Assembly: GCA_015680685.1 (NCBI GenBank)
Contig: MNCI01033474.1
Coordinates: forward strand, 2,245,573 to 2,309,572
Length of the DNA stretch: 64,000 nucleotides
From: Gnetum montanum
Taxonomy: Eukaryota; Streptophyta; Gnetopsida; Gnetales; Gnetaceae
Direction: 5' to 3'
The notes under the pieces were generated by a model. That model made no database searches. It saw only the letters and a program-made list of their open reading frames with translations, and was not told the origin of the DNA. This document shows positions 21,742-34,124 of this stretch, piece by piece (position 1 is the first letter of the stretch; every line of letters begins with the position of its first letter). The translations under genes were made by a program, and so were the position numbers.

Positions 21742-24244
21742 ATGTCTCCTTCATACGAAAGTGTTTCACTGCCTAGGTCTGATACAGGGAACAATTGAAG
21801 GCATAGTACACATGATAATTTGTTAGTCCCTCAACAGTTTCACGTGGTATATGTTCATCCTAATGAGTATATACCAAACTTTACCTTTATCCTCCACATT
21901 GATGAGATTTAGAAGGTAACATAGTGTTACCTCACGATTGCTTAGTCCCGGGCATGCTTCTTTGTGATCTCACACGAATTGGTATGCAGCACTTACAAGC
22001 AGAGTATGTTGTGCATGATCATGACTCAAGAGAGTATTGACCCATAGAGGCATAGTGTCAAAGGGATTTACAATAGGAGAGATGTCAAGAACCATGAAGG
22101 GAAAGTTGTCACAGAATGTCCCACATGTCCTAAGCGAAAATGAGGGTGGTGAACCTACCTTAGGCAGTCACCCACATAATGATGTTCCTCCCATTAACTT
22201 CGGTCAAGGGGTTATGTATCAGAATCTTTACTCAACTATCCATAACCCAGATTCTAGTACTGATAGACATGAAGGGTCTGAAAAAGAAACATGAACACAT
22301 GAAAAAGATGGACATTCCAATTGTAACTGCGATTAAGGCCGTGACCACTGAAGAGAAGGAAGCAGCACTGACATGGTGATGGTCCTCCTTCTTCTTCACC
22401 TTCATCATCTCCTTCACCCTCTCCTTCAGGATCTAGATGCAATCACAAAGAAAAAGATCATGAGGACAAGTGTAGGCGAAATGGGAGTCATAGACAAAAT
22501 AGTCAAGAAAGGGCATGAGGGCACTCTAGATAAACACACCATGAAAGAAGGGAGAGTAGGGAACAACATGGGCATCATAGATGCGACAAACGAGATGATC
22601 ATGATGAACCCCTACTTGCTACTCGAAGTATGTTAGACATAATTGAGGCCGTTAGGATCCCAACAAGGCATCAAAAGGATAGTAGGATCAAGAGATTACA
22701 CATGAACAATATCCCACAATTTGAAGGGGGATAGAACGTTGATCCTAAAAATCATCCACAAGTATTTCATGATGCATGTGCCTTATAAAACATAGAAAAC
22801 AAATGGCAAAAATTAAAGTTGTTTCCATGGACACTAATCAAAGAAGTGGAAAGCTGGTACTAGTCCTTAGAACTAGAATTCATTCGTAGGTGGAGTATCA
22901 TGTTAGAATTGTTCAACGATAAGTACCAAACGTACTCCCAAAGGTCCAACTTGCGAAAGCAAATCCAAGACTAGAAATAAGGAGGATATGAACCCTTGGA
23001 TGCTACCATGGGCCAATATTATGCATTGTTACATTGTTGTCCTAGCCATGGTTATTCGCAGAGGGATCAACTACGCCATCTCGTAGATGGGCTTAGGCAT
23101 GAAACGCGAAGAACACTTGGGACTTATGCCCAAGGAAGACTACTCGAGCTTAGGACCCCATCAAGTACAAATATTATTGGAGCAAGTTGCTAAAGAGGAA
23201 GGTGAATTACAAAAAAGAGAAAGTGCAAAGGAATATAACAAAGATCCTTCCCTCCGAAAGAAAGGAATAATATTTTTTGAGGATGAAGAAGAGTCACCAC
23301 TTGAAGAGATAATGAATAGGAAAATTTTTCCCATTCAAAAACTTGCATCGGAAGTATCAGCAAAGGTGGACCAAATGTGGGACTTCCTAGATGATAGATG
23401 TCAAATCATTTTTAAAATAGTAGAGGAGTCTAGAGGGCAATGTAGTGAACGGGAAAAGAAAAAAAAGAGAGAAGTAGAATATGTACATAACAAGGGTAAG
23501 GACAAAGTTGCCATCATAGAAGAGGTTGTGGATTCAAATATAGACAATGATAGTGGATGTGAGATATGCCAATATGACCATCCTAAGAGATGTTACCCTG
23601 TAATCTCACATTTATAGGAGTCTAGGGTGTATGCACTTAACCCACAATTAAATAAAAGGCAAACACCTCGAAGGTTACCTTATCCTCAAGGTAACCCAAG
23701 GCAGTTCCACCAACCCTTAACATATTATCCAAGTGGAACTCCACCATGACCAATCGAGCAGTATCAACAGTGGCAATACCCACAATCATAGGGAATGTCA
23801 CCACCACAGTAATAGTATCCTTACCGGTAACCTAACCCATATGGATATTACGTGCAGTAGCCAATATCTTCTTGTGACTCTATTGGTCATGTCACTTCTC
23901 AACCTCACTACCAAGCCCATGAGTACTATAGGACTCCTTCTCCTAGGGGTGATGTTCCACAGACATACTATCCTTCTCATCCAGCTACACCTCTTCCACC
24001 CATATCTCCATTACCACATGCTCTAGCTATGCAGGGTGAACTCCCTACCCAGCTGTAGCAACGTAACACCACAAGGGCTGTTAACTCTCATTCTACTATT
24101 GGTTTTGATAGCCACATGAAGAAAAGATCTTTCTTCAAAACCAATAGTCCAACTAAGCCATTGCAACCATAAGCGGCTAATCCTTTAGATGCCTCATTAC
24201 CAATCAAAAATTCATAACTCCCTTCAGGCCAAATACTGTGCCCA
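21742..24244 (+). pseudogene. Athila gag (element B)
   Basis: The likely start is the ATG at 21,742, matching the start of element C gag at 48,860. Capsid blocks, RNase-free and frame-broken, match element A: KLKLFPWTLIKEVESWY near 22,815-22,860 and YQTYSQRSNLRKQIQ near 22,925-22,975. A Lys/Glu-rich region lies at 23,200-23,520. The knuckle CEICQYDHPKRCYP lies near 23,560-23,600 with one Cys changed to Tyr, then a Gln/Pro-rich tail. The longest open stretch is 23,087-23,617. Many Gln and Trp codons have become stops. Confidence 0.8.
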
Positions 24245-24760
24245 ATGCATACAGTCTTGTTAACTCATGTTTTCACGGATTGGATTAAGGTCGGCCATCT
24301 TCCTAGGAAATTTTTTGATCTTGGAAGTCCTCTTATATATTTACAAATCGTTGGGAATGAACTATGCAAGGCTCTTTTGGATTTAGGTTCTGGTGTCAAC
24401 CTAATCTCTCAAGAAATGTATAAAGCCTAGAACCTGCCTCCACTAAAAAAGAGTAACATTCATTTAGAGTTGGCCAACTAGTCCATCATTGTCCCATTAG
24501 GGTTAGTGGAGGACATTGTCACCATTGTTTGTGAGTGGTCATATCTAGCTGACTTCCTAGTGATTCAAGTGAACAACGCTAAGGGGGACTTCCCAATCAT
24601 AATGGGAAGAGCATGGCTAAGCACAATTGACATGTGCCTAGGAATCTACGATATTTCCCTGGAAATATTAAAGGAAAATATGTTTGGAAAGATCGGGAAG
24701 AAGAAAGTTCCATGCATCGCATACAGTGACATAGGGTGTAATTGCATGTAGAAGGCATGG
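24245..24760 (+). pseudogene. Athila protease (element B)
   Basis: Reads THVFTDWIKVGHLPRKFF near 24,260-24,315, then ALLDLGSGVNLISQEMYKA near 24,372-24,428. The catalytic Asp-Ser-Gly is Asp-Leu-Gly here, a one-base change from the element C form LLDSGS. GDFPIIMGRAWLSTID near 24,588-24,635 is the conserved C-terminal motif. Stops occur at 24,428 and 24,480. Confidence 0.8.
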
Positions 24761-24899
24761 TTTGTACAACATTTAACATTGACTGCATGCAATAAGTGTA
24801 CACAAGTGACTAATATACAAAGATGCATGTATGCAACACCCACAAGACAAGAGGGCACCTAGTGGCTGACAGCTGATCAAGAGAGTAGTTCAACTATAT

Positions 24900-26380
24900 G
24901 CATGGAACCAACTGAGGGTTTGACTTGCATTTACATCGATAGCATAAACACATTAGAGCAAGTCCATCACCAACTTCCAAGTCTTGACATTGAAAATATC
25001 AACTAGGGGAAGTTGGAAATCCCTGATAAGTTTAAGTAGGAGCCCCTTGATTTAAAACCATTGCCCACTAGTATGGAGTACACATTTCTCAAGAATGGAA
25101 AACCGATAATTATTAACATGAAGCTCGCTTCTTAACAGAAAGAGAGACTGCTGAAGGTGATAAACAAATGGTCGAAAGCCTTCACTTGGTCATATCCTGA
25201 ATTAACTAGAATAGATCCTAGGATATGCCAACATAAAATTTACACTAACCCCTCCATGAAGCCTTGATGACAACCACATAGGTGATTGAACCAAAAGCTT
25301 AAGCAAGTGGTCAAGGAAGAAATCAAACAGCTTCTAAAAGTTGGTCATATACCCCATTGCAAATAGTGAATGGGTTAGTCCCTTAGTTATTGTACCAAAA
25401 AAGGGAGGTAAAACGAGGGTGTGCATAGATTTTAGGCTACTGAATATGGCAACATTCAAAGACCACTTTCCATTGCCATTTTTTTACCAAGTCTTAAACA
25501 CCATTGTAGGGCATTGCTACTATAATTTTCTAGATGGGCACAGTGGGTACAACTAAATACAAATAGCCCTAGAAGATCAAGCCAAGACTATGTTCACCAG
25601 TCCTTGGGAAACATTTGCATACAAACAAATGTCGTTTGGCTTGTGCAATGCCCCTGCAACATTTCAATAATTAGTTGTAAGCATATTCCAGTAGTAGATA
25701 GGAAATGGTGTGGAAGTCTTCATGGATGACTTCTCCACTTACAAAGCAAAATTTGATCAAGCCTTGGACCAGCTAGAGCAAGTACTAAAATGATGTGTAG
25801 AAAGCAACTTAAGGCTCAACTAGCAAAAAATCCATTTAATGATCCAAGAAGGCATCGTATTAGGGCATAATATTTCACAAACAGGGATAGAGGTAGACCT
25901 CAAAAAGATCAAAGTTATCCAAGGAATCACTCGACAACGTGAAACTGTAAAAGATATCTAGTCATTCCTTGAACACACTAGCTACTGTTAGAAATTATTA
26001 CATAGTTAGATGATCAAAAACATCCTTATTACATCCACTGTGCAAGTAGGAGTGTTATTGGTGCACAACTTAACTACACCACAACAGAGAAAGAATTAAT
26101 GGTTGCAATGTTTGCACTAGAAAAATTTAGGCACTATGTCGTAGGCTATAAGGTATTCGTGCACATGGATCATAGTGCAATAAGGTTTCTAATGAATAAA
26201 CCAATGGTGAGCCCTCGCATCATACAATGGCTCGTAATCTTACAAGAGTTCAATTTTACAATGATTGATCGTAAAGGCACCGAGAATGTAGTTGCTGATC
26301 ATTTATCTCAATTACGATGGGACAACAAAGAGGATGAGTATTTGGTGATTTCCCTAATGAACTCCTTTTTGCAGTTGTAG
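24900..26380 (+). pseudogene. Athila reverse transcriptase-RNase H (element B)
   Basis: The linker with WSYPELTRIDPRICQHKIY near 25,190-25,245 leads into RT. NSEWVSPLVIVPKKGGK lies near 25,360-25,410, FLDGHSGYN near 25,528-25,556, and the palm motif VFMDDFSTY near 25,718-25,745 with both Asp intact. Compared with A, about 215 bp are deleted at about 25,990, removing the end of RT and start of RNase H. RNase H resumes as TTEKELMVAMFALEKFRHYV near 26,080-26,140 and VHMDHSAIRFLMNKPMVSP near 26,160-26,215, ending ADHLSQ. Confidence 0.85.
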
Positions 26381-26399
26381 TAACTAATCAATTGACCAT

Positions 26400-27759
26400 G
26401 GAAACAAATTGGTATAGTAGTATTCTCACCTATCTCCTTACACAATAAGCACCACAAGAGTTAGACGCTAAAAAGAAACAACAGTTCCTTCACCGAGCCA
26501 AGTATTTTATGGAGATCAATGGGAAACTTTATAAAGTATGTCCTAATGGCTTGGTTCAATGGTGCATTCCCAATATAAATCAACTTTGAGTTCTCTAAGA
26601 TGCTCATGAGGGTCCTTGTGGGGGTCATTATTCCAGGAGACGAACAACCATTAAAATCCTACTTGCAGGATATTATTGGCCTACATTGTTTTGGAATGTC
26701 CATCATTTCATCTAATCTTGTGAGTGCTGTCAACATGATGGGGGAATCATTGCTAGAATGGAGGGTCTACAACAATGGATTTAACCTTTAGAACCCTTCG
26801 ACATATGGGAAATTGATTTTATGGGGCCCATTACACCAACATCCAATGGGAAAGCTTACATCGTTATTGTTGTTAACTACTTTACAAAATGGGCAGAAGA
26901 AGTCACTGTTAAGGATTATACATCATCTATAGCTACAAGATTTTTTCAACAAAAAATCGTAAATAGGTTTGGCATGCCTCATGCACTTATTTCTAACAAT
27001 GGCACACATTTTATAGGTGCAACTTTTTGGAAGCTGATGCAACACTCAGGGGTTGAACACAAACTGACTACTCCACACCACTTTCAAGCGAACGGTCAAG
27101 CCGAGGTCACCAATAGGGAGATTAAAAAAATATTGATAAGAACTATTAGCAAGTATAGGAGAGATTGGAGCACCAAACTGAACAATGCTCTTTGGGCATA
27201 CTGTTTTACATGAAAACTCCCTATATGCTACTCTCCCTATGAGTTAGTGTACGGGAAACTTCAAATGCTTCCCATTCAAGAAAAAATCCATATACTATCT
27301 ATGGTATGTGATCTCAACCTTGACCTTGATCTAGCACAAAAAGAATGGTTAATGACCCTTAACTTGCTAGATGAGAACTGATCAGCCACCCTATCATCTA
27401 ACAAATTGCACAAGGCCTTCAATAAACGATGTCATGACCTAAAAATTAGAAAAGTTAAATATCAACAAGGAGATAAGGTTTTGTACTAGAATCCCACACA
27501 CATGCCACAACACACTAAATTTCAAACATTGTGGGAAGGACCTTATATTATTTATGCAAATTTTCCTTTAGGGGCCATGATGATTTACAAACCTGAGAGC
27601 TCGAATAAGAAATTTTTGGTCAACATCCAACAAACCAAACCTTTCCATGAGCTTAGAATAGCCAATACCAATACTACCTCTATTGGTGGACAACCCTACT
27701 TGTTATTTCGGATCTCCTCCTTCCAACTCAGTCTTGGGGGAGAAGGCCACCAATGCTAA
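26400..27759 (+). pseudogene. Athila integrase (element B)
   Basis: The zinc-binding part HEGPCGGHYSRRRTTIK is seen near 26,607-26,655. The core contains WEIDFMGPITPTSNGKAY near 26,808-26,860 with the first catalytic Asp, ALISNNGTHFIGATFW near 26,982-27,030, where the second Asp of SDNGTHF is now Asn, and NGQAEVTNREIKKI near 27,090-27,135 with the catalytic Glu. The C-terminal part has FQTLWEGPYIIYANF near 27,520-27,565. One open frame covers 26,821-27,213. The Asn substitution and flanking stops make it inactive. Confidence 0.85.
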
Positions 27760-29391
27760 CCATTCTAAGCCCTCAGCTCTTTTTTTTGTTTTACACATTT
27801 ATTTTCAATTTTATTTATTTTTGTTTTACACCATCGTTCACATTTTTTCCTATTTCTTTGTTTAATTTACTTTCATTCGTCATACAATAAGTGCTCATGA
27901 TGGTGGATTGTACTATAATGGTGTTAATTGTTAATGTTGGGATTTTACCTTTGATTTTCAATGTTGATACTATGATATGGTTCTTTTGATAAAATAGGCA
28001 ATGAGTCCACACCAACTCTATGGTCTCCCTTGGTTTTGGACCTGTACTATCCCTTTTTCTAAATAAACTTATTAACAAATTGGTGGCTTCGTATTCTTCA
28101 AACCAAGGAAGGATTCAATGGTTGAAAAGTGTGTAACTTCAAGGGGATTCGATGCACGTGTGCTAGCTATTCTCTTGGGTACTTGGATGCTTTTCATGGG
28201 TTCTTCACCATTTCACCGATGACCAAACATCAGGAAGTCAAATAAATCAAATAAGTCTTTGCATGGTATGGTTCTCATGCAAAAAAAAAAAAAAAAACAT
28301 GAGAATTCAAAGTACACCCCTTAGACATAATAAAGAAATTTAGGCTACAAGCACTGGTTGTGGCATTGGAAAGACATGTTACCCATGCCTAAAGGTTCCC
28401 TCTAACTAAGGCCCTTTCTTGCTTCCTGCTTCTCCATCTCGCTCTCCTTGGAATGGTGGTGACTCTTTGGGGAGGCATTCTTGTTGCTTCAAGGGGATGG
28501 ATTGGCCAAGTGTATTGATGCAAGGTCACTGAATGTGGTTTGTTTGAGTTCAAATTTGGAATGATTTCTACTCAATTACCTTAACCATAAAATACACAAG
28601 GGACTTTACACAACCTTGCTCTTGGCATTCCATTCCATTATCTACTCTACATCTTTCTTCCCATTTTCCACCTCATTACTAGTTTTATGATTATTCTATC
28701 TTCTAGTTGATGCATTGTTATTCTTTGGTAAATTCTTGTGGGTTAGTCTTTAACCATTGTTTCCATATGTCATTCCTAGAGCCTATGGACTCTTTGGTTT
28801 GTGGGTTTTTCAGGGCATAAATAGCATGAGCCTACTTTGGGGAGGACCCACTAACATTATTTTATGATGCAATTATTAAATTCTTCTTCTTAAAAATTTC
28901 TTGCAATTAGCAATTTCTCATTTCATCCCCATCCATGACATCCATTTTATTGGCATTTCCGTTGTTATTTTTTTTTCCATTTTTCTTGTTCCCTATACTT
29001 TTCCACCCTATTACTACTGAAGGTTCACTCTTAGTCGTGGGGGCCCTATCACAATTTTTTCCATTGTACTACTTGTATCACCCCTACACCTTGGGTAGGT
29101 ATTAGTGATAAATCTCTAACCCATTTTCTGCCATAACCACAACCCAACCAATGTGCTTTATATGAAGGCAAGGTATCAACTGCATTATGGTTTACTTATC
29201 CTTGCTCATTCGTGATTGTGTTGTGTGTGCAGATGGTGATTACATGAACTATGGACTGGGATAGGAGGAAGCATTTGGGATGGAATAGAGCTGGAGCGTT
29301 TACACCGGGAACAAGTTTGGTCGCATGGCTATGGATCAACAATGGAAGGCGCAATTTCAATGTTGGTAGCAACGCACCTCATTTTCTTTAC
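27760..29391 (+). other. 3' non-coding region of element B, part 1
   Basis: Follows the integrase stop with no recognisable env-like frame. Aligns with A 5,041-6,341 plus 7,297-7,523, then continues beyond where A stops. A run of 18 A lies near 28,280. Ends at the insertion point of element D. Confidence 0.65.
29387..29391. repeat. Target-site duplication of element D, left copy (tttac)
   Basis: Directly precedes the TG start of the 5' LTR of D and equals 46,554-46,558, which directly follows the CA end of its 3' LTR. Confidence 0.8.
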
Positions 29392-30329
29392 TGATGAATC
29401 ATGTGCTGTTGGCTATGATATCACGTACATCTGTGATATCACGTACATGATATCCCATCTGACGTGATATCATAGCCAACGTGATATTGCATACATGATA
29501 TCACGTACACGATATCATAGACGATGCGATATCATAGCCTAGACGCGATATCACGTACATGATATCGTAGCCTATCTCCTCATCTATAAATAATAGGCAG
29601 GTAGATTGGAGTTGTGTGTGTTAAGTTTTGATTTTAGCTCTTAGTGTTAAAGTATGGACTTTTTGTCAGTTTTTCCTCTCAACCCTTTCTCCTAATGCAT
29701 GCCTGCAGTGTGATGATTGTAATTGTATAGCATCCTTTATTCGAGTATGATGTACTTGGACACATACATGACTAGCAATAAAGATCGAGATTACTTCATC
29801 ATTGCATCATTCACTTAGTTTAATTAATAATTTAATTAATTGTTATTTACTACTTTCTTAGTTAATATCTCTCACCCTTAAACTCCTGTTAAACGTGGAA
29901 TGAGTACGACTTGATTACAAGCATTTAAGTGTGACTACTTGGTAATCTAGTAGCGTATCTAGGATCTGTGCTTGGTAATCCCAGTGGTAGTCATGCACAA
30001 AGTCCAAGATGTGTATGGATAATCGAGGAATGGATGCTCATTGTACTTAGGCTAGCTAGATTCTCTCTCACCCTTATCTCCTAGCTTAGTTAAAATTATC
30101 TTCCATTTTCTTCAGGAGTACCATTAGATTAGAAACACATCATGCACCTCACTCTAGACTAAACCATACGTGACAAAGCTAATAGTAGTCCAGGTGGGAA
30201 GACAGTGAACTGCAACCTAAGGATAACGATCTAGATGCCACAACTAGTCCATCTGCGGAGTTCGATCAGATCGCATGTGTAACACTCGTATTTGTATGGT
30301 TGAGTGTAGAGGTACCTCACCACTCATCA
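29392..30329 (+). repeat. 5' LTR of element D (Athila LTR family 1)
   Basis: Begins TGATGAATCATGTG and ends CCACTCATCA. The first part is packed with gatatc palindromes, then ctataaataa near 29,584 as a TATA box, then gagtacgact and related blocks shared with the solo LTR and the 3' LTR. About 938 bp. Confidence 0.85.
29412..29575 (+). promoter_or_regulatory. Array of gatatc palindromes in U3
   Basis: About ten copies of gatatc or gatatt, many inside cgtacatgatatcacg-like units, lie within some 165 bp immediately upstream of the TATA box. The same arrangement occurs in the D 3' LTR (45,686-45,800) and, reversed, in the solo LTR (7,165-7,268). Position and self-complementarity suggest a binding-site array or promoter element; no factor can be named. 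Confidence 0.6.
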
Positions 30330-30330
30330 T

Positions 30331-30348
30331 TGGAGCCGTTGCCGGGGA
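30331..30348 (+). promoter_or_regulatory. Primer-binding site of element D (tRNA-Asp)
   Basis: tggagccgttgccgggga, one base after the LTR, differs at one position from the complement of the plant tRNA-Asp 3' end. Confidence 0.85.
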
Positions 30349-30473
30349 CGCTGCTAGTTATCTAGATTAGTTATATCATACAAGGTTACTATATAGGAAT
30401 CAACGAGATATCTTTTAAGAAGAAATAATTACAAAAAGTCACATATGAATTCACACATAGTTTCATAATCATG

Positions 30474-32148
30474 CCTCTCCTAGAAGACTATGATAATGCC
30501 ACATCTAGTGAGGCAATTCATTAGAGAACCAACGAATTATCTGAAAATGAAGATTGGAGTATGCAATCCAAAGTGGGGGTTTCTTATAAACATAAATGAA
30601 GGCAACATCATCCCAACACATGAAAGGATAACTTACCTAATGACAGTGAACCCCTACTGGCCACTATAAGCCTAACGCAAATAGAAGAGGCTATTCGAAT
30701 CTCCCGTAGGCATCATAAAGAGAGCTGTCTACCTAGGCTAGATTTAAACAACTTCCCTAATTTCTCAAGAGGCTATGACTTAGATTCACATCAACATTTA
30801 CAAGCCTTCTATGATGCTTGTGCATGGAACAACCTTGATAACAGTTGGCAAAAACTCAAGCTCTTCCCTATGACACTCGTTGGCCAAGCAAAAGTATGGT
30901 ATAAATCGTTAAAATCAAATTCAATACAACGTTGGCCAACAATGGTAGAAGCTTTTAATGAAATATATCAAACCTACACAAGAGTGTCGGCCTTGAGGAA
31001 ACAAATCCAAGAGTGGAAACAAGCACAACATGAACCCTTGAACATGGCCTTAGAAAGATATTATGCACTATTAAACAATTGTCCAGGCTAGAAGTTCTTC
31101 GAAGAAAGGCTAATGTACCATATCATTGATGGGCTTCGTGATGAAACAAGAAAGACCCTAGGGATGTATGCCCGAGGACAACTATATGAACTATGAACCC
31201 ATAAATTACAAGAGCTTATTAAGCAGGTAGCAAAAGAAGAAGGAGAAAAGGCTAGATGGAAGAGTGTTGAAAAACATCAACAGGACCAAAATCTCAACTT
31301 AACAAAGGTCCATAATCACAAAAAGGAGAAATCAACCTACCACAAGGAGAAAGAACCATCTTTGCTGGTACAACAATCATTAGAGGAAGTTGAGGCAAAG
31401 ATTAATAAGATGTTGGAATGGACGTATAAAAAGTGTGGAGAATATATTGATATTATTGGAGATAGAGTTTTGACAACCCAAGAAGCAGGACAAAACACTA
31501 GGCAATCAAGAAGAAGGGATGAAGAACACAAGAGCTCAACTGTCAATCATACGTATGAATGCAATATTTGCCTGTACGATCATCCTAAGGGCCAGTGCCC
31601 AATCCTGTTACATCTATATGAGCATTGGGAAAGCACGTTACACCTAGAGTTTGTACAGAGATACTATGTTTGATCATAGTAGCAATAACCCTAGTCGTGG
31701 GGAAAGCCATCCCTAAACTGGAGACACCCTTCGTATCCTCCGAATCCAAATGCTTATCGAGTTCAACATCCTATTTCTCCAACTGGGTCGACATACTCTA
31801 TCTCACCGCATTATTATTATTCTCCTTAATACTATCAGCCCATACCTTCAACACAACCACCACCTTGTGTATCCTACACTTCTTCTCAATTTCAACATTC
31901 TCATCCTTTCCCTCCTTCTACATCACCACCAACTGTTCCTAAGGTGCCTGCACCACAGCAACAACCTTTGAACATTACTTGTGTTGTTATTGCCAACAGC
32001 AGTGAAAGGCCTCCCCAACATCAAAAGTATCCCTTCTTTAGAAATGACCCTAGGAAGGGACAACACAATTCCAAGGCCACTGCATCCTCCAACTCAGCAT
32101 AAGTCCAACCCTATGGTGCACCATTATCTTCGAACCCAACGCCTCATG
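30474..32148 (+). pseudogene. Athila gag (element D), cut by element E
   Basis: Starts MPLLEDYDNATSSEAI at 30,472. It is a different subfamily from A-C but with the same blocks: SWQKLKLFPMTLVGQAKVWY near 30,845-30,903, PTMVEAFNEIYQTYTRVSAL near 30,937-30,996, GLRDETRKTLGMYARGQLY near 31,132-31,190, and the knuckle CNICLYDHPKGQCP near 31,562-31,603. A Pro/Tyr-rich tail follows to 32,148, where the LTR of E begins mid-gene. A few stops (30,521; 31,090; 31,195) break it, fewer than in A or B. Confidence 0.85.
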
Positions 32149-33818
32149 TGAAACACCACTAATTTTGGCCTAACACTTTGAAATGAAAATGAATCTTTTG
32201 AGCATTCAGGAGGCAAAATTTGACTAAGGCATGGAACTCATGCCCAGCTTGCTCAAGCCAGCTTGCTCATGCTGTCAAGCTAGCTTGCCCTCAGCGTGAG
32301 CAACTCCAACAGTTTCAAAATCAAGTAAAAAATGGTCCAAATCTGAGGGTGCAAACCATCCTAAAGAGCCATTATTTTCCACTCTAAGTCTTAGCCTTTA
32401 GAATTCTAGATTTTGGGCCCAAAATTGCAAGTTTTTGTAGCTCGAGTCATGTCACACTGCATGTCATGCTATGGCATGAGTCTAGCATGACTAACTTTCA
32501 GAGCCTCAAAACTGAGTCAAAATGACTTGATTTCAAGGGTGCAAGTCATCCTCAAGGTCCACTATTGACAACTATGGGTCTCAACCTTCAGAAATTGACA
32601 ATTTTAGCTCAAAATTGCAAGTTTTTGAAAATATTTCACATGTCACGTTGCATGTCACGTTGCATGTCATGCTGCAGCGTGACTATAGTGTGACCTGCCC
32701 AAAGTGGTCACATATAGGCTCAAATTCCAAATTTCAGATCACTCTCAGGATCAACTGTAGCTAGACAGTAGTTGTCCTCAAAAAAACAAGCTTCAAAATC
32801 ACAGTTTTAGACAAAATTTATCATCTGCATGTCACGCTGCAGTGTGACTATAGTGTGACCTGCTCAAAATAGGTCGAAACAAGGCACCTTTAGGCTCAAT
32901 TTTTTAATCACAATTAGACAAGCCTCAAACAACCATGGGACCATCTGAATCAGGCATCCTGCAGTGGTCAAAGTGGTCAAATCCAAGATCCAGAAGTTTC
33001 TAGTGAGCCAAGGTTGATTTTTTCTTGTAATACATTGTAAATTTTGATTTGTGAGCTTGTCGAGCCCTCACAATCTAAATTGTATATGCTTCCATGGGCT
33101 TGAATGACCCACACATTGTAAGATATGATGAACTTGGTCAAGAACGTAGCTTGCCCACACATGTCCAACTCACACATAACTGTCCATTGGACACATGTTG
33201 CTAGATCCACTTTCCTCTCATCTCCCACCCATCGATTCCATTCTTGAATTCTGTGCCCGAACCCGACTGAATCCTATAAATACCCTATCAATTCACATAA
33301 ATAGGGTTGGCAATTTTTGAGTTAAATGGCTTAGGAAACTCAGACCAGTAATCCTTGGGTGCTTGGCACACTTGACTCCTAGCATCCAAGCACTTTCGAA
33401 ACACATCACATCACATCGCCTTGGGGCTTGGTGCTTGACTTGCCATCTGCAGCTATGATTTGACCGGTGCACATATTTTCTATGCAATACAGTACAGCTC
33501 ATTTTTCAAGCCATTATTTTATGTTTACTCTCCATTCAGTTTACATTTTGTTTATGTTTTTGATACTTGCATATGTTTCTCTGTTTACATTTCATGCGCA
33601 TTGTTTACATTTTAAAGCATCTGTTACGATAACCCTAGCACAAGTTGTAGTTTATGCTTGAGAAAGTCCTTGGTTGATTTGTGTGCAGACCATCCAAGGC
33701 ACTCTACCTTCGTTTACTTTTCCAGCTTACCCTCAGGTGAAGGCAGGGTCAGCTGTGTCTCCCCGACGATCTTTCATTGTTTGTTTTCCTTCTAGCCTTA
33801 CACCGATAATTTAGGTCA
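32149..33818 (+). repeat. 5' LTR of element E
   Basis: Begins TGAAACACCACTAATTTTGG, like TGAAACACCGTG in F, and ends ttaggtca shortly before the primer site. It contains repeated segments built on atgtcacgctgcagtgtgac (32,640-32,690 and 32,830-32,860). A tataaatacc box lies near 33,276. About 1,670 bp. No 3' copy remains. Confidence 0.7.
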
Positions 33819-33829
33819 GTATAGTAAAT

Positions 33830-33849
33830 TGGTGCTAGAAGGAGGGCCT
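33830..33849 (+). promoter_or_regulatory. Primer-binding site of element E (tRNA-Asn type)
   Basis: tggtgctagaaggagggcct differs by one base from the equivalent in F. The F form matches the complement of the 3' end of plant tRNA-Asn over the first 17-18 bases, from memory of that tRNA. It lies 11 bases after the LTR end. Confidence 0.65.
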
Positions 33850-33904
33850 GACTTGCTTGTTGTATGCTAAAACTTGTTCATCTTGTCCCTTTGAGTCACT
33901 TTGA

Positions 33905-34085
33905 CTTGCAATTATCACATTGTAGTTGTAGTTGTCATGCTGTCTGGTAGTTGTCATGCTGTTTTCCAGTTGTCATGTTGTCTTGTAGTTGTCATGCTGT
34001 AGTTGCAGTTGTCACGTCGTAGTTGTAGTTTTCATGTTGGTTTCTAGTTGTCATGTTATCTTGTAGTTGTCATGTTGCATTTGCT
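33905..34085 (+). repeat. Minisatellite of gtagttgtcatgctg units
   Basis: About eight imperfect units of roughly 20-26 bp, each with agttgtcatgctgt or a close variant, fill most of the leader between the primer site and gag ATG. The core tcatgct/tcacg resembles the motif scattered through the LTR and antisense region of E. Confidence 0.8.
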
Positions 34086-34124
34086 TGCATTCAGCCTATC
34101 TAGCTTAGTTCACTCACGTTCATT

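Noticed and set aside
32149-33818. Repeats of tcacgctg-type words as a CRISPR-like array
   Set aside because: Spacing is irregular, the words occur on both strands, there are no unique spacers of constant length, and the context is a plant LTR.
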